A stretch of 32,657 nt of DNA from the NCBI GenBank assembly GCA_964632795.1, contig CAZWEZ010000039.1, positions 1 to 32,657 of the forward strand, given 5' to 3'. The position numbers and the translations under genes were made by a program. Shown here piece by piece: positions 30,685 through 32,657 of the stretch (within the stretch, counting starts at the first letter, position 1; each line of letters begins with the position of its first letter). Origin of the DNA: CAZWEZ01 sp964632795. Lineage in GTDB: Bacteria > Pseudomonadota > Alphaproteobacteria > Rhodospirillales > 2-02-FULL-58-16. The notes under the pieces were generated by a model. It did no database searches, was not told the DNA's origin, and saw nothing but the letters and a program-made list of their open reading frames with translations.

Positions 30685-32657
30685 CGGTGTTGACCCTCGG
30701 TTCCCTGTCGTTCGCCGCGCCCTGGGCCCTGGTCGGGCTGGGGGTGCTGCCGGCGCTGTGGTGGCTGCTCAGGACGACGCCCCCGGCGCCGCGGCGGGTC
30801 CGTTTCCCGCCGGTCCGCCTGCTCTTCGGCTTGATGCCGCGCGAAGAAAGCCCGGCCCGCGCCCCGCCGTGGCTGCTGGTCCTGCGCATGGTGCTGGTGG
30901 CGAGCCTGGTCGCCGGCGCCGCCGAGCCGCTGGTCAACGCCGCAAGCTGGCTGCGCGGCTACGGCCCGTTGTATCTGGTCATCGACGACGGGTGGGCGGC
31001 GGGCGCCGACTGGCCGGCCCGCCAGGCCATGGTCCGCGGCCTGATCGACCAGGCCGAGCGCGAGCGGCGGGCGGTGGTCGTCGTCACCACCGCGCCGGGT
31101 GCCGACCGGCGGCCGGCGCTCGCCCTGCTGAGCCCCGGGGACGCCGGACTGCTGCTCGAGGCGCTGGTGCCTAAACCCTGGGCTAGCGACCGCGCCAAGG
31201 CGCTGCAAGCGCTGTTCGCCCTCGACGCCGCCCAACCCGGCCACGTGGTCTGGCTGAGCGACAGCCTCGACGGCGGCGGCGCGGCGTCCCTGGTCCGCAA
31301 GCTGGGCGCCTTGGGGACGGTGACCGTCATCACCGATCCGCCGCCCCGCCAGGCGACGGTGCTGCGTCCGCCGGCCGCCGAGGGAGAGGGCCTGCGGATC
31401 ATCGCCGAGCGCCCCGGAACAACCGGCGCGATGACCCGCCGGCTGCGGGCCCTGGCCGAGGACGGCAGGCTGCTGGCCCGCCGCCAGCTGGATTTCGCCG
31501 ATGGCGAGCGGCGGGCGGAAACCCTGCTGGTGCTGCCCGCCGAGCTGCGCAACCGCCTGGCCCGCCTGGAGATCGAGGACGCCACCAGCGCCGCCGGCGT
31601 GGTCCTCCTCGACGAGCGGTGGCGGCGCCGGCCGGTGGGCCTGGTTTCCGGCCAGGGGGCGATGGCCGAGCAACCGCTGCTCGGCGCGACCTACTACCTG
31701 GAGCGCGCCCTGGAACCGTACACCGAGTTGCGCCGGGGCGGCGTCGCCGAATTGCTGTCCCACCAGCTGGCGGTGCTGGTGCTGGCCGACCCCGGGCCCC
31801 TGGAGCCGGGCGAGCGGCGTCGCCTCGAGGAATGGATCGCCGACGGCGGCGTCGCCGTGCGGTTCGCCGGACCGCGGCTGGTCGACAACCCCGAGGCGCT
31901 GCTGCCGGTCGCCCTCTATCACGGCGACCGGGCGATGGGCGGGGCGCTGTCGTGGGAGCGGCCGGCGACCCTGGCCCCGTTCGCCGGCAATAGTCCCTTC
32001 ACCGGCCTGGAGGTGCCGGGGGAAGTCACCGTCCGCCGCCAGGTGCTGGCCCGGCCCTCGCTCGACCTCGCCGCAAAGACCTGGGCCCGGCTCAGCGACG
32101 GCACCCCGCTGGTGACCGCCGACAGGCGGGGCCGGGGGTGGCTGGTGCTGGTCCACACCACGGCCAACGCCGAGTGGTCCGACCTCCCGCTGTCCGGTCT
32201 GTTCGTCGACATGTTGCGGCGCCTGGTCGGGCTCAGCCAGGGGGTGGCGGCGGCGCCGGGAGGACGGCCGCTGGCGCCCCTGGAGACGGTGGACGGCTTG
32301 GGGCGCCTGGGGCCGGCTCCGGCCGACGCCCTGGCCATCGCCGGCGACGTCTTCGAGGACACCGTGCCGGGTCCCCGCCACCCGCCGGGCTACTACGGGG
32401 GAAGCGGCGGCCGGCGGGCGTTGAACCTGTCGCCGTCGCTGGCCGAGCCGCGGCCCTTCCCGAGGGCCGGGGCCTCGGCCATGACCTACGGCATGTCCGG
32501 GGAGACCGCTCTCAAGGGGTGGCTGCTGGGGGCGGCGCTGGTCCTGGCGGTGATCGACCTGGCGGCCAGCCTCGCCCTGCGCGGGCTGCTCCGCCGCTGG
32601 CCGGCGGTGCTGGTGGCGGCGGCGGTGGCGGTCCCCGGGCCAGGCGCCGCGCAAACC
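30681..32657 (+). CDS. BatA-like membrane protein, likely DUF4159 type, 3' truncated
   Basis: A frame from GTG 30681 (GTGA overlap with DUF58) stays open for 659 codons to the window edge, so the C-terminus is missing. The start LGSLSFAAPWALVGLGVLPA, then RRVRFPPVRLLFGL and PPWLLVLRMVLVASLVAG, is the BatA/aerotolerance-regulator N-terminal domain with two membrane helices. A periplasmic or cytoplasmic alpha/beta region follows (LYLVIDDGWAAGADW, HVVWLSDSLDGGG), then a glutamine-amidotransferase-like segment (LAVLVLADPGPLEPGERRRL then EEWIADGGVAVRF). Another hydrophobic helix is near residues 613-635. In alphaproteobacteria this gene after moxR and DUF58 usually ends in a DUF4159 domain; that part would lie outside the window, so the name is inferred. 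Confidence 0.85.
   Translation, partial: MTVLTLGSLSFAAPWALVGLGVLPALWWLLRTTPPAPRRVRFPPVRLLFGLMPREESPARAPPWLLVLRMVLVASLVAGAAEPLVNAASWLRGYGPLYLVIDDGWAAGADWPARQAMVRGLIDQAERERRAVVVVTTAPGADRRPALALLSPGDAGLLLEALVPKPWASDRAKALQALFALDAAQPGHVVWLSDSLDGGGAASLVRKLGALGTVTVITDPPPRQATVLRPPAAEGEGLRIIAERPGTTGAMTRRLRALAEDGRLLARRQLDFADGERRAETLLVLPAELRNRLARLEIEDATSAAGVVLLDERWRRRPVGLVSGQGAMAEQPLLGATYYLERALEPYTELRRGGVAELLSHQLAVLVLADPGPLEPGERRRLEEWIADGGVAVRFAGPRLVDNPEALLPVALYHGDRAMGGALSWERPATLAPFAGNSPFTGLEVPGEVTVRRQVLARPSLDLAAKTWARLSDGTPLVTADRRGRGWLVLVHTTANAEWSDLPLSGLFVDMLRRLVGLSQGVAAAPGGRPLAPLETVDGLGRLGPAPADALAIAGDVFEDTVPGPRHPPGYYGGSGGRRALNLSPSLAEPRPFPRAGASAMTYGMSGETALKGWLLGAALVLAVIDLAASLALRGLLRRWPAVLVAAAVAVPGPGAAQT

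Noticed and set aside
30540..32654. Leftward open frame of about 700 codons opposite the BatA-like gene
   Set aside because: The rightward frame shows clear BatA-type N-terminus and coupling with DUF58; the opposite frame is Gln/Arg/Gly-rich without motifs.

Overview
The window is GC-rich (well above 60% by eye) and reads as a chromosomal segment of an alphaproteobacterium, probably near the Rhodospirillales. This rests on gene order known from that class: coxB-coxA-ctaG-coxC, thrC followed by an M16 peptidase, yqgE / DsbD-type reductase / peroxiredoxin, kdsB-pheA, and DUF1285 / Nudix / DUF6111 / CCA nucleotidyltransferase divergent from moxR-DUF58-DUF4159. The intergenic palindromes (CATCCTTCGACACGC...GCTCAGGATGAG, and AGGGGCGAAGCCCCT after CCAAGGGCC/GGCCCTTGG) are also of a kind common in alphaproteobacteria. 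A run of exactly 100 N shows that this is a scaffolded draft assembly.

Region 1 (1-7.7 kb) is respiration. After a truncated leftward gene and a small GDCCVxC protein there is a leftward aa3 oxidase operon, coxB-coxA-ctaG-coxC, with every junction a 4-nt ATGA overlap, followed by an MtaA-like member of the URO-D superfamily. Divergent from it is a rightward unit of overlapping genes: a 38-residue one-helix protein, a possible 15-codon minicistron, a DUF420 (CtaM-like) protein, and a heme-copper-oxidase subunit I homologue that keeps its apparent heme histidines but lacks two of the three CuB histidines.

Region 2 (7.7-10.3 kb) is accessory. An unrecognised secreted protein and a secreted thioredoxin-fold protein with a single cysteine (CPFT) flank a 270-bp element. 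The element has perfect 36-bp ends and two internal hairpins, and it sits exactly at the stop codon of the first gene. A leftward gene of unknown function follows.

Region 3 (10.3-25.5 kb) is mainly housekeeping: thrC, M16 peptidase, yqgE, ScsB/DsbD-type reductase, Prx5-type peroxiredoxin, a lower-GC MFS transporter, a HisN-like phosphatase, kdsB, pheA, ettA, a secreted TPR protein interrupted by the assembly gap, and mlaA/mlaC. Two near-identical copies of a ~170-bp palindromic element lie here in opposite orientation. One separates mlaA from mlaC and overlaps the mlaC start codon.

Region 4 (25.5-32.7 kb) holds CCA nucleotidyltransferase, DUF6111, Nudix CoA pyrophosphatase and DUF1285 (leftward) and moxR, DUF58 and a truncated BatA-like/DUF4159-type membrane protein (rightward, running off the end).

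I see no rRNA, tRNA, CRISPR array, phage or intact transposase. The best candidates for something undescribed are the CuB-depleted oxidase homologue with its tightly coupled small genes, and the secreted pair split by the cloverleaf-like element.
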